A DNA stretch of 64,000 bases from assembly GCF_041260155.1 (NCBI RefSeq), contig NC_091933.1:23280599-23344598 (forward strand). The letters are read 5' to 3'. Each line of letters begins with the position of its first letter. Position 1 is the stretch's first letter. Below, piece after piece: positions 24,572 through 38,212 of the stretch. The translations under genes and the position numbers were made by a program. The stretch comes from Ptychodera flava. Its lineage: Eukaryota > Hemichordata > Enteropneusta > Ptychoderidae. The notes under the pieces are model-generated. The model saw only the letters and a list, made by a program, of their open reading frames with translations. It was not told the DNA's origin and did no database searches.

Positions 24572-27252
24572 TTAAATCCAAAAATATGCATAGTGATCCC
24601 TGATACTCAATGTTGATGCGTGTAGAACATTTTGGACATTTTAAAAGCAGGGAAGAAAATGAGAGTTACTTGAACACCTGTGCACTGATGCTATGAAACA
24701 GTTGACCCCCTTCCTATTATTTAGAGAGACTACAGATGCAACAATATAAGGACCCCTATTTTGGGGGGTCTTTTGCTACAACAGCACAAAATTAGCATGA
24801 ATTCTGAATATCACTCAGGATTCCAGAGCAGTTTTGTACTAATTTAAGCATACAATGATGACAGAAGTACATTTAGACATTTACTTTTCATCAACAACTT
24901 TCATACTTATAAATTTATAAATATTAACACAATGTGACTAATAATGCCTTATTGTCCCGTGGTCTGCATAGGTAGACTGATTGACTTTACTCTTATAAAG
25001 AGCTGACAAATTTCTCATTCAACTCTGCTTGCAAATATATTCATACTAACCTTGCTGTTATGTGACTCATCATTTATTCTAGTTTTGTATCCTCTGTGTA
25101 AAGCATTCACAGCACTGGATGGATAGAATCCTTTGTACTGGGAGCCTATACCTGGAATGGATGAATGCAGAAGAGATTGAAGAGGACATATACAATAGTC
25201 ACGAGTTTCTAAATTATTGCCTTGAAATCATTTTGTGACATCCCTAACATCTCATCTCATTACTCTTGTACAAACAAAAGAGTTTACTCTAGATACACAC
25301 AGTGAATTTTGATCCACATAAGTATAGAGCTGACAGAGGTTATGGAACTTACCACATCCTTTTATTATCATATTAGCAAAGCCTTGAACTCCGATGACCC
25401 TGTATAAACTAGGCGCTGTAAGATTTCAAAAAGAAAGTATTATTTAGCATTGGACAGATTAACAAAGTTGCGTGATAGGGATTGACGTATAAATAAGATC
25501 TCTCTCCACTCCTATCTTGAATTTCTTGATTCCAAACATACATATACCACTTTCTTAAAGGTTCATTTCACGTGCCTGGCATTACCACGTCTTTTCTTCT
25601 TACAGATAGTACTGCACTCTTCAGACTTGCCTAATAAATGGTTTTGCTGCCTTGTCAAACAAGGCATTGGGTGATTGGCCATGCTTTTAAAATGTATAAT
25701 ATATTTTTTCACAATAAAATGAAGACTCTGTATTGCCTTCAAAGTGTAGAGTTACAATCAGCTCGCTGCTCCCTGCATGTCTTAGAGTAATTCTTCAATG
25801 GGGATCTGTTGGACTTTTGGTGCTAAGATGTGTATGCTTGTTTCACAATATGAAAAAATACATCACATCCAGGGATGTTACTGATTGATCAACTTGAAGT
25901 GTCAAGTTGATAATTGTATTCATCAAATCTCTCCAAAGTTTGTCACAGTGCATTCTAATTACAATCAGATAAAGGAATAGGCTATGCTTTCATCTTACTG
26001 CTTTCCATGTACTTATAATAACTGTCTTCTGTTGGTTCTATTAAACATGTCGATATACTAGGACAGCAAATCCAAAAGCCATACAAGTAGAAGACAGCAA
26101 GATTCCGAAAATCTGATTTTAATCAGATTGGACAAATTGTGGTGCTCTTGATAAGCTGCTGAAGGGTTACATGTTTTATAGAGATTCTGAGATTTGACAG
26201 GATTAAACATGACCTTTTATATTTACCAAGTGTTTGTGACATATTTACCAAGTTTATGTTCAGGGACAGAAACCTCCTCAACAGTTGCACCCAGGCTAGT
26301 CATCTGAAATGCTGCCTCCCTAACCATAGTATCTACATCCTGTTCAGAGTGTGGAAAACCAAAGCCTTCCTTCAGAATGCCTATTCTAATGCCTGGTAAT
26401 TTGGTTGTCAGCTAAAAATAAAACAGAAAATGACAATATGCTTATGGGCGTTAATTTTTTAGACAGTTGCCCTGCAGTTTTCATAAACTTAAGTCCTAAA
26501 TCCCTTGTTCTAGCATTAGTTCTTATTGACACAAACTAGTTACTTCGTGTTCAGTGCAACACGCCTCACAGTGAAAGTTTATCAAGTCAATGAACTTATC
26601 TTGAAGTGAAGTTGATAAACAATTTGCATCTTTACATGGTGATGAGCAACAAGAAGAAATGGCAATAGATGTTAATGTTTGCATATTATATTATAATTAA
26701 TTAACATAGTGACTGGTACCTTGCTCCATTTTGATGTCCTACAATAATGATACTATCAATTTCTACATAGCATTGCTACAATACATTAATGATACTGCTT
26801 AAGTATTGACTGCACAAACTCACTTGTGCTGATTTAATAATTACATTATCATCATATTATCAACAATTGGCAGCTGAATCAGAGATATACAAACCTTTCA
26901 CAAAGAAGGTAATTAAGACAGACTATTCACAACAATATGATACCTCATTCTTCCATTAAATATTAATTCACCAAATAACGATGGATTTGTCCTTTTAGCG
27001 ATGGATTTGTCCTTTTAGCAATGGATTTGTCGCTTTGGGTCATTGAATCTCGACAGGTGCGGCTAGCTGGCAGGGTACGCTTACCCATTCCAGACACCTA
27101 GTACCACCACTATTTTGTGGTTCAAGATGACCCCATTGCCTTTGTCATTTTCAATATGTTCCTTGGACCTGGTAAATTTCTTAGTTACCTTGAATAACGA
27201 TTATTGGACCTGAAGACAGAAAACACTAATTATTCACAAATGAAGATCTTAC

Positions 27253-27330
27253 CACTTTTGTGTACTCAGGTACTTCAAGGTGATTGGTTGTCTGGATCTA
27301 AACCATTGTATTGTCATAACCAGCAATTAC
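27253..27330 (-). pseudogene. Copy B exon 7 with in-frame stop
   Basis: Relative to copies A and C, the minus-strand reading GACAAT is followed by a duplicated ACAAT, so the frame runs GAC AAT ACA ATG GTT TAG. Downstream, one A is lost in CCAAGACAA and one in TCAACC, which returns the remainder (LEVPEYTK) to frame. Splice acceptor and donor are intact. Confidence 0.85.
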
Positions 27331-28529
27331 CTGAAACACAAGTTACAGTGATACAATACCAGATATGATCACCGTGGACTAAAGCACATACCTACAATTG
27401 AACTTTTGGTGAAAGTAGGGTCTGTTTGAACTTTCATAAACAATGCAAGGTATAATAAGATGCTGGAAACGTAAGTGACATGGTACAAGTTCAATTTATA
27501 GTTTCTAACTGCTATTTCAATGATATATATTATTCATTTTAGCTTCAGTATTATAAGACTCAAGGGCTAATTTCATGCTGATGTGTGAGGGTGTAATATA
27601 CTTATCTGTCTGTCCCTAAATCTTTTGCTTCGATATCTGAAGATTGACTGATTCAATTGAAATAAAATCTTGTACACAGTTTACAAGGTATTGCTTTGAA
27701 AGGGATCTGATGTGCAAATAAACCTGTCAAGCATTCAGTTTCTGCATATATTTTGTGATATAAATATGGCACCAGTCAGCTATATTGTTGCACACTTGTC
27801 ATGTTTGATGCAATTATTTTTGGCATATACCATATTCATAAAAGAGACTTTGAATTCAAAATGTTTAAACCTAACAGTACAAGGCAATGAACAGCAAGCA
27901 TTCTTGTTTGCACATCTATAGCTTGTTTAGCAATATGATCCACAACACCAACTTAGCCACTTTGTTTCTATTCTAATCTTTGGAGTCAAAACATGTGTCA
28001 ATCTATTTCTCAAAAGTTTGTGTTCAGTCAGTACTGTACTATACTATGACATACACACGTCTGAAAAATTGTTTAAAATAAAATTCAATATAAGTACTAA
28101 TTTGCAATACAGTGTACAATTTTCAAAATTGGAAAATAGTTCTCTGTATGAGTGACCAAACAGTAATTACCCTCCTTAAACAATAGGGCATGTTTTGTTC
28201 CCATCTATGCGGGGTATATTCCAGTGCATGAACAAACGTAGAGTGTAAAATTGTGATTAACAGGAGCCACTGATAAAACCCACCTCTAGTAACAATGCTG
28301 CATCATAGACAGTTTTTGTGATAGGTCCTGTGTGATCAATGGTGTTGTCTACAGGAAGAATTCCAGTATAGGGCACTAACCCAAAGGTTGGCTTCAAACC
28401 TACCACACCGCACCATGCTGAAGGCATTCGTATTGAACCACCTTGATCACCTCCAATGGCCATGTCAACATCACCACTGGCGACCTAAAGTGACAAAAAG
28501 GCAACATTTTTACCCTTAAATGAGATCAA

Positions 28530-29294
28530 GTACTACGAATTACGTCAAAATTAAGTTGTGGTGTCATTTTCTTGAAACTTTGCACAAATATTCTTGGAAG
28601 TTGCGCAAGTGCAAAAATAAAATAAAAAATGGGGGTCACCGCGCTCGTTTCCATGGAAACGGACGTTAAAATGGCGTCGTTAGAAATAAATAAAAATGAT
28701 ATAATTCACTTAAACTAAAGAAAGCAATTATAAAACGCTTAGCAAATGAGTTAATGTTAATAATTACCAAGACTCAAGATCCATATCTATCGAATGTATA
28801 GTTTTCATGATGTTTGTAAAGAAATTTTTACATAAGTATCAATTACAAAATGACGATATCGAAATTATATCACTACATAATTTTCGAACTTTCTTCCTGT
28901 CGCTTTGAATGGTGTCATTTTGACCAAACTTGGCAAATAAAATCCTGACATAATACCATTTAGTTTACACTTTAATAAAAGGGTGTCACCACGCTACTTT
29001 TTACAATATCTCCAGGTGAATGGGTAATATGCGCCATGTAAATGGGAGAGAAATGTTAATTTTTCGCTCATATTGAATAAAAACCAGCTTCCTAGGGGGT
29101 CAAAATATGACAAGGTTATAGGTCACATGTATTTCTAAGAGACTGGGTCAAAAAATTAGGTAAAAGCGCAATTTCAACAATGACAGGTGATGTTAAATAC
29201 ATGCTACAAAGTAACCCATTTGCGACAGGCTGGAGTTAAATCTGCGCAGAAACGTTCTAAAGCGTGTGCGCGTCCGAATTCGTCGCCCTTGTTA
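28530..29294. mobile_element. 765 bp insertion flanked by 16 bp direct repeat
   Basis: CCTTAAATGAGATCAA occurs at 28514-28529 and again at 29295-29310. The enclosed sequence differs in texture (GC-rich CATGGAAAC segments, repeated GGGTGTCACC). A 16 bp target duplication suggests target-primed (LINE/SINE) insertion; no coding frame seen. Intron 5 of copy B. Confidence 0.6.
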
Positions 29295-29356
29295 CCTTAA
29301 ATGAGATCAAAGTGTACACTAGCCCTCCACATTAATAGAGTGCACCTTACAATTAA

Positions 29357-29557
29357 CTTTTTGAGTGCTGAAGCTTTTCCCATCAAAATTTTCGTGCAAT
29401 ATTTTACTAATGTCTATTTCTGTAATTTTTTTGATAATTTTTAACTAAATGGAAATCACATTTGTTTGGCTACACAAAACTTTTGCAAATGTCTGAAAAT
29501 ACTTGACTGGTGAATATTTCATAAAGGCAACAAAAATTGACTTTGGTGCTCAAAGAC
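29357..29557. mobile_element. TTAA-flanked element related to 2120-2359
   Basis: TTAA-CTTTTTGAGTGCTG at the left and TGCTCAAAGAC-TTAA at the right; interior shares TCTGTAATTTTT-x-TGATAATTTTT with the element in copy A. Confidence 0.6.
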
Positions 29558-29785
29558 TTAATTGTCTTAATGTCTAATATCTCTAAAATTTTCCAACATT
29601 CATTCACAATTTCACTTCCTTTCGCACTGACTGAAATTGCTATACAGATAGCCATATAGGTGTAAAACTAGACTTGCTCTTTTCAATACATATCTTGTGT
29701 GTCATAGTTACCATTATCAAAGAACCATGATAGCAAGAATTGATTGATTCAGGAGATAGTCATTTTCAAGATCACTGAACAATCA

Positions 29786-29820
<35 letters not shown>
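29786..29820. repeat. (CT)n microsatellite
   Basis: About 17 CT units, 50 bp downstream (gene sense) of copy B exon 5. Confidence 0.95.
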
Positions 29821-29825
<5 letters not shown>

Positions 29826-30095
29826 CATATGGTATTTACATGAAGTGCTCAATCAATGATGTCACCTACCAAGGCACTGCTGCCACTGCTTGATCCACCA
29901 GCGTTGTGGTCAATCCTATGTGGATTTCTAATCGCTCCTTTGACAGAGGTAAAGCTATTACCAGACAGACACATATCTTCTGCACAGGACTTACCAAGGA
30001 TGCAACCACCTATCATAGAAAGGGAAAATCTTTGAGTGTCTGAGATTTTTAAATGTCACTTTTCCACATCATTTTGTCCCTCCCTCCATCCTTAA

Positions 30096-31064
30096 GGTGG
30101 TTGGAAGGCTAGAGCGTCAGTTATAAATTTCAACAAAACTATTAAAATATAAAAGTAGTCAACATTCTCTGTGGAATAAAAAAACTAGACATTTGGGCAC
30201 AAAGGCATGCAGAGTTATAGCCTGTTAAAACTTCTGAAAAACTGACCAAAATAAGAAGAAGTTGGAGAGTCTTTAGTGTATTAACTATGGTAGAGGTCCC
30301 CTAGCTTTTAATAAAATGTTTGGAAAGGGAAAGTCATTATTTGCTGTTTTTCAGGAAAGTTTGACAAGGCGGTGCTGGCATTCAGAGTGAGTGACTGCTA
30401 TTGTAAATGCATTTTTAGATTCTTCGAGTGTCAAAGAGCTGTCAAAAGTGAGATTAACCAAAAAAACTGCTCTATGACTTCAAAAGAGGGGTGCAAATAT
30501 GGCTTGTTTTCAACATTTTTGACAGAATAACAGTTTTCCTACATAATTGTATACCAAATTAATCCAACTTTGAAATGAGATATGGACATGGAATTTTTAC
30601 AGCCTATTAACAAGGTTACAGATAAGATATGTACGGCACAATTTTCCTGTATTTGAAGGACTTTTTGAAAAATCACATTTTGAAATTTGAAAGAATTTTT
30701 AATAATTTTTTGATATATAAACCCATTTAAAATCATAAAGACAAATTTTATTTACAAATCCTGCCGTACAAATCTTACAATAAATAGTGTCAACATATTT
30801 ATAACTAATTTGGTAATATTAATACTATCCAATTATTATTAAATTCAAATATGTAAAAAATATATGAAAAATTAAATTTTAATATTTACTGGTGTCATAT
30901 TTCAAAATCATGGCTGCAAATATACAATTTTTATATTCTTTGGAGAAAATATTAACTAAGGGAGTTATCCTGAAAATTTGAACTAAATATCTTGATTCTA
31001 ACACTTGAAACTTGACATTAACTCTGAGAAAAGAATTGGTGCAAAAATAGCCTTTCCAACCACC
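30096..31064. mobile_element. 969 bp TTAA-flanked TIR element
   Basis: TTAA-GGTGGTTGGAAGGCT at the left and AGCCTTTCCAACCACC-TTAA at the right (one base gap in the inverted repeat). Interior is AT-rich without a transposase frame. TTAA target is as for piggyBac, though the ends do not start with CCC. Confidence 0.7.
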
Positions 31065-31337
31065 TTAAATTATATTGCCTCATCCCCATTTTATGATTAT
31101 ATGCCGGCATTCTTCCACTAATCAATGTGGAGTAAAAGGTTTCAACAAAAGTTATGAAACAGCAACCAAATATTTTTGTACACTATTTCAACATCATATC
31201 GACAATCCAGTACAAATCTTCCCAAGAACACAAGCTAACTTTGAAGCTGTCCGACATACAGTTTTAAGGATGATGTGTTACACTAGCCCAAGTACTTTTG
31301 TAATACCTTTTTCAGAAAGATTTTACAGTAATGATAA

Positions 31338-31460
31338 CATAATAATAATAATAATAATAATAATAATGGGTTCTTATATAGTGCACATTATCATCCACAA
31401 GTACTTGTGCTCAAGGCACTTTACAATTATTACCCCTGGTCACTGGACCTGATTTGGTAC
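31338..31460. repeat. (ATA)n plus conserved repeat tail
   Basis: (AATA/ATA)n followed by GGTTCTTATATAGTGCACAT and GTGCTCAAGGCACTTTACA, a dispersed repeat common in animal genomes where the microsatellite marks one end. Confidence 0.6.
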
Positions 31461-31499
31461 CATTCAACTCCCTAGAACAAACAAGTACAGCTAACATCC

Positions 31500-32600
31500 T
31501 CCATTAAAACCGAAAAACCAAATTTTAAAGCTGTCAGACGAGTAGTTTCATAGATAATGGTGTTGTGACTATATGAATCAAATGTTCAAATTTCATAATT
31601 CAGATTTCATAGATTTCGTAATTCAGACAAATCTACGATCTTTCAACCAGGAAACCTAAAACATAGGGCCAATGTCCCTGAAGCTTCTATAGACATGGAT
31701 ACAAAATTAAGTATTTCCTGATTGTATGAAATTATCTCACTAACGTCATCCAAGGCACCTGTATAGAAATATTAAAGCTGCCTGACCAGCGGTTTTGAAA
31801 CCAAGCGACATAACAGTCGACAGAGCTCCACTGTATTATGTAGACAATAACTTTTGTGACACGTGTTGATGACGAAGGTGGATATCTTTGATAGCTCATT
31901 TCAGGAAAGCCTGACCAAAAATGACACCATTAGTTGCAAAAATACAAAATTGAAGATTTCATCATAATGTCAATATTTTACATTAAGATAAACCCTATGA
32001 ACCTGTATACCAAATATCAAAGGTGTCAGATCATTTGATTTTGAGAAACAATTTTTTTTACCAAAAATGGCAAAAATTATGCCAAAAATACAAAATTGTA
32101 GATATCATCATAATATGAATATATCATATTTTGATCATTCCTATGAACCTGTATACCAAATATCAAAGCTGACAGACAAGCGGTTTTTATGAAATAAATT
32201 TTTTACCAAAAATGACAAAAAAATTCCTTAAAAATACGAATTTGCATATTTCATCACAATTTGAACAAATCTAAGTTGGGTCATCCCTAGGGACCTATAT
32301 ACCAAATATCAAAGCTGTCTGACCAGCGGTTATGAAGAAGTAGATTTCTTACCAAAAACGCCTTTTTTTGCACTAATTTGCATATTTTCAACAATATCAT
32401 AAAATAAAAAAAGATGGTTTCTCATAATCATATTATGCAGCAACCCAACTCATATCAAATCTGTAAGTACTGCAGTTCTCAAGATATTTGAGTGGACGGA
32501 CATCCTCACAAATAGACATACATACATACAGAATGACGACGGACGCTGGACGGATGCCCATCCCAATAGCTCCTATAGACTATAGTCTATAGTAGCTGAA
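31500..32600 (-). repeat. Degenerate satellite array, left (minus orientation)
   Basis: Four or more diverged units centred on CTGTATACCAAATATCAAAG then CTG-x-CAGAC-x-AGCGGTTTT, ending in a CATACATACATACAG tract, GACGACGGACGCTGGACGGA and the palindrome TATAGACTATAGTCTATA. Its reverse complement is resembled by 33845-34960 on the other side of copy B exon 4. Confidence 0.7.
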
Positions 32601-33844
32601 AACTTATTTGCAAAAGATGTTATAAAAGATTTCAGAAATAAACTTAGATGACACTTAGAAAAAATATAAATTTGTATTAAAAACAACTACTAATAAGACA
32701 ATTGTGCATACAGACTTTCTCAGAAATAATTACACCAATTATTGAAGTCATAATTCCAATATGATTACAGAAACTTTTTAAAACATTTAAAAGAATCTTG
32801 AATATGCAAGCCATGTCTAAAAGACTCAACTGAGTTTTAGATAACAATAAAAGTATCGCACATACTTTAACTTATCACAATTGGCTTCAGAAGTTTCTCA
32901 TTAATGAACTCCACAACTCTGGTTTCTCACTTCATGTGAACTCCAGAATTCTGGTCTACGATGTAAAGGTGGACAGCACAAATGGCAGACAGTCATGGTG
33001 ACAGATTGACAATGAGTGAGAACATTAACCCACTAGTTTGCTTTCCGCACAGGGGTGTAATTGTTTAACAATTATAGACTTACCTGCATCCAGTATCCTA
33101 GTAACGATAGTTGCATCAAATTCTGGTACGTATCCCTCTAAAACATAACTACCATTCATCATAGGAACACCAGCCACTGGGACATTGTCCTTGATGGCTA
33201 AAGTCTTGCCTGCTAATTTGCCCGTATCTGCACCCTTTATGTCACATCGCCAGTACCTGAAAAGTAATGTTAAAAATGTCATTACTTTGCAGGGCATAAA
33301 ATGTTTGATCATTCGAAAAATTTAATTTTTAATGACATCAATAGAAGATGAAATCAAAGTTATGGACACCATGTGCCAAAAGAAATGTATAATAAACATC
33401 ATGTTGAAGCAAAATAACAAATACAGTTGTTCATAAAACTTTGTTTTTCTTATACACAAGCTTGATGCTTTTTATTTCGCTCATAATGTTTGAGGAAGAC
33501 ACAGGTGATTCAGGAATATTGTACCTGTTTAAATTCAGCGCTTTCACCTATGACATTGAGCCTGATTACCAAAATATCATTCATAAATATGCAAATGAGC
33601 TCATTACGATATGTCATTTTAATCAAACTTCAAGCATGACTAATTGCAAATGCAAAAAATGTACCTTCGAGGTTTGATCAAATATAGTGAATCAAATTTA
33701 GTGCAATCAATTTTTGTACATGGATTAATTAATAAGCAAATTACTTAATTATGATGAATCATACTCCTAAAACTTGAAGCATGACTAAATCTTTGTATAA
33801 CCAATGTACAGTAGAAGCCCAATCAAAATCAGTTCATCAATTTT

Positions 33845-34960
33845 TAGCTCACATTTGGTATACCAATGTTAGGTTATCGTATAAGCTGAATCAGTTCATT
33901 TGCATCCGATTTGCATGTCTGTATGTATGTATGTATGTACGTCCGTCTACATCTAAAACACCTAAACTGCAGCACCTACTTTCTTAGTATTTGGTGTACA
34001 GGTGCACCTAGGGATGGAGAAGTGAACTTTTCAAATGAACTTGTCAGTGTCAAGACTATGCAAATGAGGGGGAAAAAGAAAAAACACTGCAAATTGCTAA
34101 AACTCTGTAACCGTTGGTTAGATTGGGTTGAAACTTGGTGTGCAGGTTCCTTTAGGTATTCAAAATTAGGTCTATAAAATTTGGGATGAAATTTGCATGT
34201 TTCTATTTTTGGGGTAATTTTTTCAGTTTTTAGTCAAAAAATGTTCTTCTCTGAAACCACTCATCTGATTGCTTTGAAAGTTGGTATGCATGTTCCTCAG
34301 GATGACCTCAGTCAAGTTTATACAAATTGAATTGAAATTTTCATATTTTTAATTTTGGGGCAATTTTCTGAATTTTTGGTTAAAAAATTTTTTTATTCAA
34401 AAACTACCGATCTGATAGCTTTGATATTTGGTATACAGGTTTCTCAGGTTGATCAAAATCAGTTTTATGAATATTGTGAAGATATCTTGAATCTTGTATT
34501 TTTGCTGAATTTTTTGGTTATTTTTCTCACTTTAAGTAAAATTTATTCTTTTCTGAAACCGCTAGCCCAATTGCTCTCAACTTTGGATTGGATGTTTGCA
34601 AGGGTGTTACCCTTCTAATTGTTGAAATTACGACAAAATTGGAAATGTTACTGTTTTGGGGCAATTTTGTCATTTTGGGTCAAAAAATCTTAAAAAATAT
34701 TTTCTTTTTAAGCCCCTGGACAGACAGCTCTTATATTTGGTGTACAGATGTCCAGGGATGACAATAGTTAGATATGTGGAAATTGTCCTGAAATATACAA
34801 ATTTGTATTGTTAAGACAGTTTTGTCATTTTTGGTCAAGAAAACTTGTTCTCAAAATTACTTGTCTGATAGCTTTGTAATTTGGTACAAAGTCCCAAGGG
34901 ATGTTATTAGATAAATTTTCTGCTCAATGTTGGGAAACCCCCAAATTTTTATATTTTAGG
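33845..34960 (+). repeat. Degenerate satellite array, right (plus orientation)
   Basis: Starts TTTTAGCTCACATTTGG, a (GTAT)n tract and GTACGTCCGTC, then about five units of 150-180 bp with CTGATAGCTTTGATATTTGG and TATACAGGT. Inverted with respect to 31500-32600. Confidence 0.7.
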
Positions 34961-37900
34961 TAATTTTCTCAGTTTGTGACCTAAATGACCTACACCAACC
35001 CAGTATATGTTGTGTGAGAGTTTCGAAGGCTATGAACATAATTTTGTCATATTTAGTATATCAATTTGTAGTAAAATTTGATCCAGAAAACAAAGTTGAG
35101 GTAAATTTTTTCATTGCCAACCAATTTTTGCAACTTTTGCATGTAACACACACAAGAACTGATGAGAAATTTGGATCCAGGATAATTCCAGATGTCGTAA
35201 TTCCCCCCCCCCCCCAGGTGGAAGGCATTTCACTATCTGTAACTGATTTAAGTGCTGTTTACATTTGAATGATATCACTCATAGCATTAATTAAAACATC
35301 CCCAAGGTTGTAAATACATTTCCTGCCAGCTAGTCTTATGTAAGGGGTTGAACATTTGATATTCAGGAGGGGCTAGAAGATTGATGAGCTGGTAGCATTA
35401 CTTTTTACCAGATCCCTTGTACATTTTTTCCCACTCTTTATTTTTTCCCCACTTTACCCACCTTTTCTTTTTGTCAAGCTTCTCTTGCTAATTTTTTTTT
35501 GTTGACATTTGCTTTATGTATGTAGGATTTCTTGTTGACATTTGCTTTATGTACGTAGGATCTGCTTGTCCCATTGCTATAGAAGTTGATATGCATGCAG
35601 ATGACCTCAAGTACCTAAGTTGCAGACCTTATTTGCTTTTGTCATTCTTGTTTTTCTGGTTTAAATATTTCTTGAATTTACCAATTCAAACCGAATGTGA
35701 GCACACTGTCCTTGACGGTATTTTTTATTTTTATCAAGATTACAGAAAGTCATTGAAGGTGCAACTAAGCTTAGGTAATAGGCATGTTATACAAGCCAAA
35801 CTTTCTGCATAATGAAAATGAAGAGTGATCTATGTACCCGGTACAATAGAAGTCTGATCAATTTCAGGGCTTCAGTATTGGTATACACAGCCTAACTGTA
35901 CTGTAGAAATGTCAACATTTACCAGGCATTCAGTTTGTTTTCTTCAGGTCTCGGTCTGTAGCCAGGTGTTCTTGGATACTTGACCGGAAGTAGAGGTTCC
36001 GGCAAACTGTCTATGACATCAAAAGCCTTGCATGACCATGCCATGAAGTCTGTTGAAATTTAAAACAATTTAGGATGCTACAAATACTTTCTTTCAATCC
36101 ATCATGAACTTACAATGTTTTGTGAAGTATGCAGTTTGTTCAAGTGATTACACTTTGTGTAATCATACATCTACAATGTATACAAGAAATTGATACTTCT
36201 TTGTTCTCCGTTCTCTGGGCTGAAGATATTTCTTACCAATCCAATGATCTGTGTAATACATATTTTCACAACATTTTAATGTCTCTATGCTATTCAAGCT
36301 CTGTACTTTGAGGTCCCTGACAAGAATATTTTGAGTCCACATTCCTTTATAAACTCGTACAGTACTATGTTTCAAAGGGAAAAATAAAGATGTTACATTC
36401 AAATTTTCAGAGAGTGCACGTCTAGTTTATGTATTTAAATACTTATCATAAATAACATTTCTTGTAAAACGTTTTTGTTACAATGAATTTGAGACTTTTG
36501 TATATGAATTATCACATAATTGTTAACCAAGGTTATAATCATCTCAACGAGCATAATGCGTTGGGGCAGACCAAACTACCTTGATAATGTTGTAAGTCTT
36601 CTGTGGTGGGTTCCATGTTATATTTACTTGCTATTTTCATCAACTGGTTGATGGTTGGTACCCGCACAGCAGGAGCTTTGTACAACGAGTCTGAATGGTA
36701 AGCAAAGAAATAAGAATGAACTTTCATGAGAGGGGATTATGCACTTTTAAATGCTTTTCAAAATCAAAACAACAGTATTTTCAGGTTTAAATAGACCATA
36801 CAGTACTAGCAACTGTAGTGTGATGTTTATTAAAACTATCTAAATTTTCTTATCTACAGCGCATGTGAAAAATTCTCTAAAAAAAATTTACCTACATGTA
36901 AATCCAAAAGTCCCCATCACAATTCAAAACCAAATTGCCCATTATAATATCACCTTGTATAAAACATTCGAGTTTGGGGATTTACTTACAACAAAAGAAA
37001 AAGCGTATTTTACAGATGAGCAACTGATAAAAAAGCATATGAACTTGAGGCAGTGATCATGTGACTTATGATTACAGATGTGAGTAGGGAAGTGAGTAAT
37101 GGTGGATGAAATCATCACATTAAAAAAACCCTTATCAGAATGAACTTTTATTGATAAAACAGAATGAACAACACTGAGCATACACCTGTATTTGAACAGA
37201 ATTTACAATCATGGGTTGTAATGCATTAGGTTTATTGGAGCAAGCTTACAGTTGGTTTCAACCTACTCTGAGCCAAAGGAGTCTAGCATTCTGTGTGAAA
37301 ATAATTCATCATGAAATGACAGAATTGTTAGTATTTTTTATCATTATTTGGTTTAATGTCAAAAAGTGAAGGAGTCTATTTTCTGTTGTACCAAAGGACT
37401 GCTTGCTATAGGATGAATGGTGTTCAGGTACGGTGAACCAAAATAGAAAAAAGCCAAAATAAAAGTGTCAACCTTTCCTTTTCAATATCTTCATCCATGG
37501 ATACTTTATACATCACTGGCGAACCGTTCTCATCAACAGGGAGGTACAAAGTATGTAATTATTTGGTATTTACAGGGTTGGTTAGAATGGGCTAGTACCC
37601 CGCTAGAGATTGGAACATTTGAACCTTATAAATCCAGTGCTGGGTTATACGATTGCAAGAACAATTCACCGAGATATGACAGTCTTTGTCAATAAATGCA
37701 GTGACAATTTTTTATAAGTACTGATATTGGACAGGAGGTGTTTGGAGGGGGCTTGACCCATAGGAGCTTGTGATATATTTTACCATTACAAATTCCTAAA
37801 TTAAAGAATACTCACTCACATATTACAATTTTCAAAAGACTGCATTAACATTATTGCTCCTGGCTGTCAAAATGAGGCCTATGCTCTTCAACTCCCTGAA

Positions 37901-38014
37901 TTCTGATAGCTAGCACACACTATAACACTCATGAGAGTCTCATGGTTTAACTGGCAAATGGAAGTAACAAATTGTACATACATTCTAATTTGCTATTAAT
38001 CTATAATATATACT

Positions 38015-38212
38015 TTAAATTACGCACCCGGAAGGGCATATGCTGAAAACTGAGACTGTACGATGCATTAGATGTGATTGGGGGCTGATATGATGTGAAA
38101 TCTGTACTCTCTTACAATTAAAAACACAATAATTTTCCTGTCCCTTTTGAGTATATTCTAAAGTAGGGTGATCTCCCTCCCCCCCCCCCCGAGTAACTGG
38201 CCATTCCCTTAG
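38015..38212. mobile_element. Decayed fragment of the 19182-20606 element family
   Basis: ACGCACCCGGAAGGGCATATGCTGAAAA resembles the hairpin unit, followed by a poly-C run and AACTGGCCATTCCCTTAG, a diverged version of the right end AACTGACCAGTCCCTAA. Just downstream of the copy B exon 1 donor. Confidence 0.45.
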
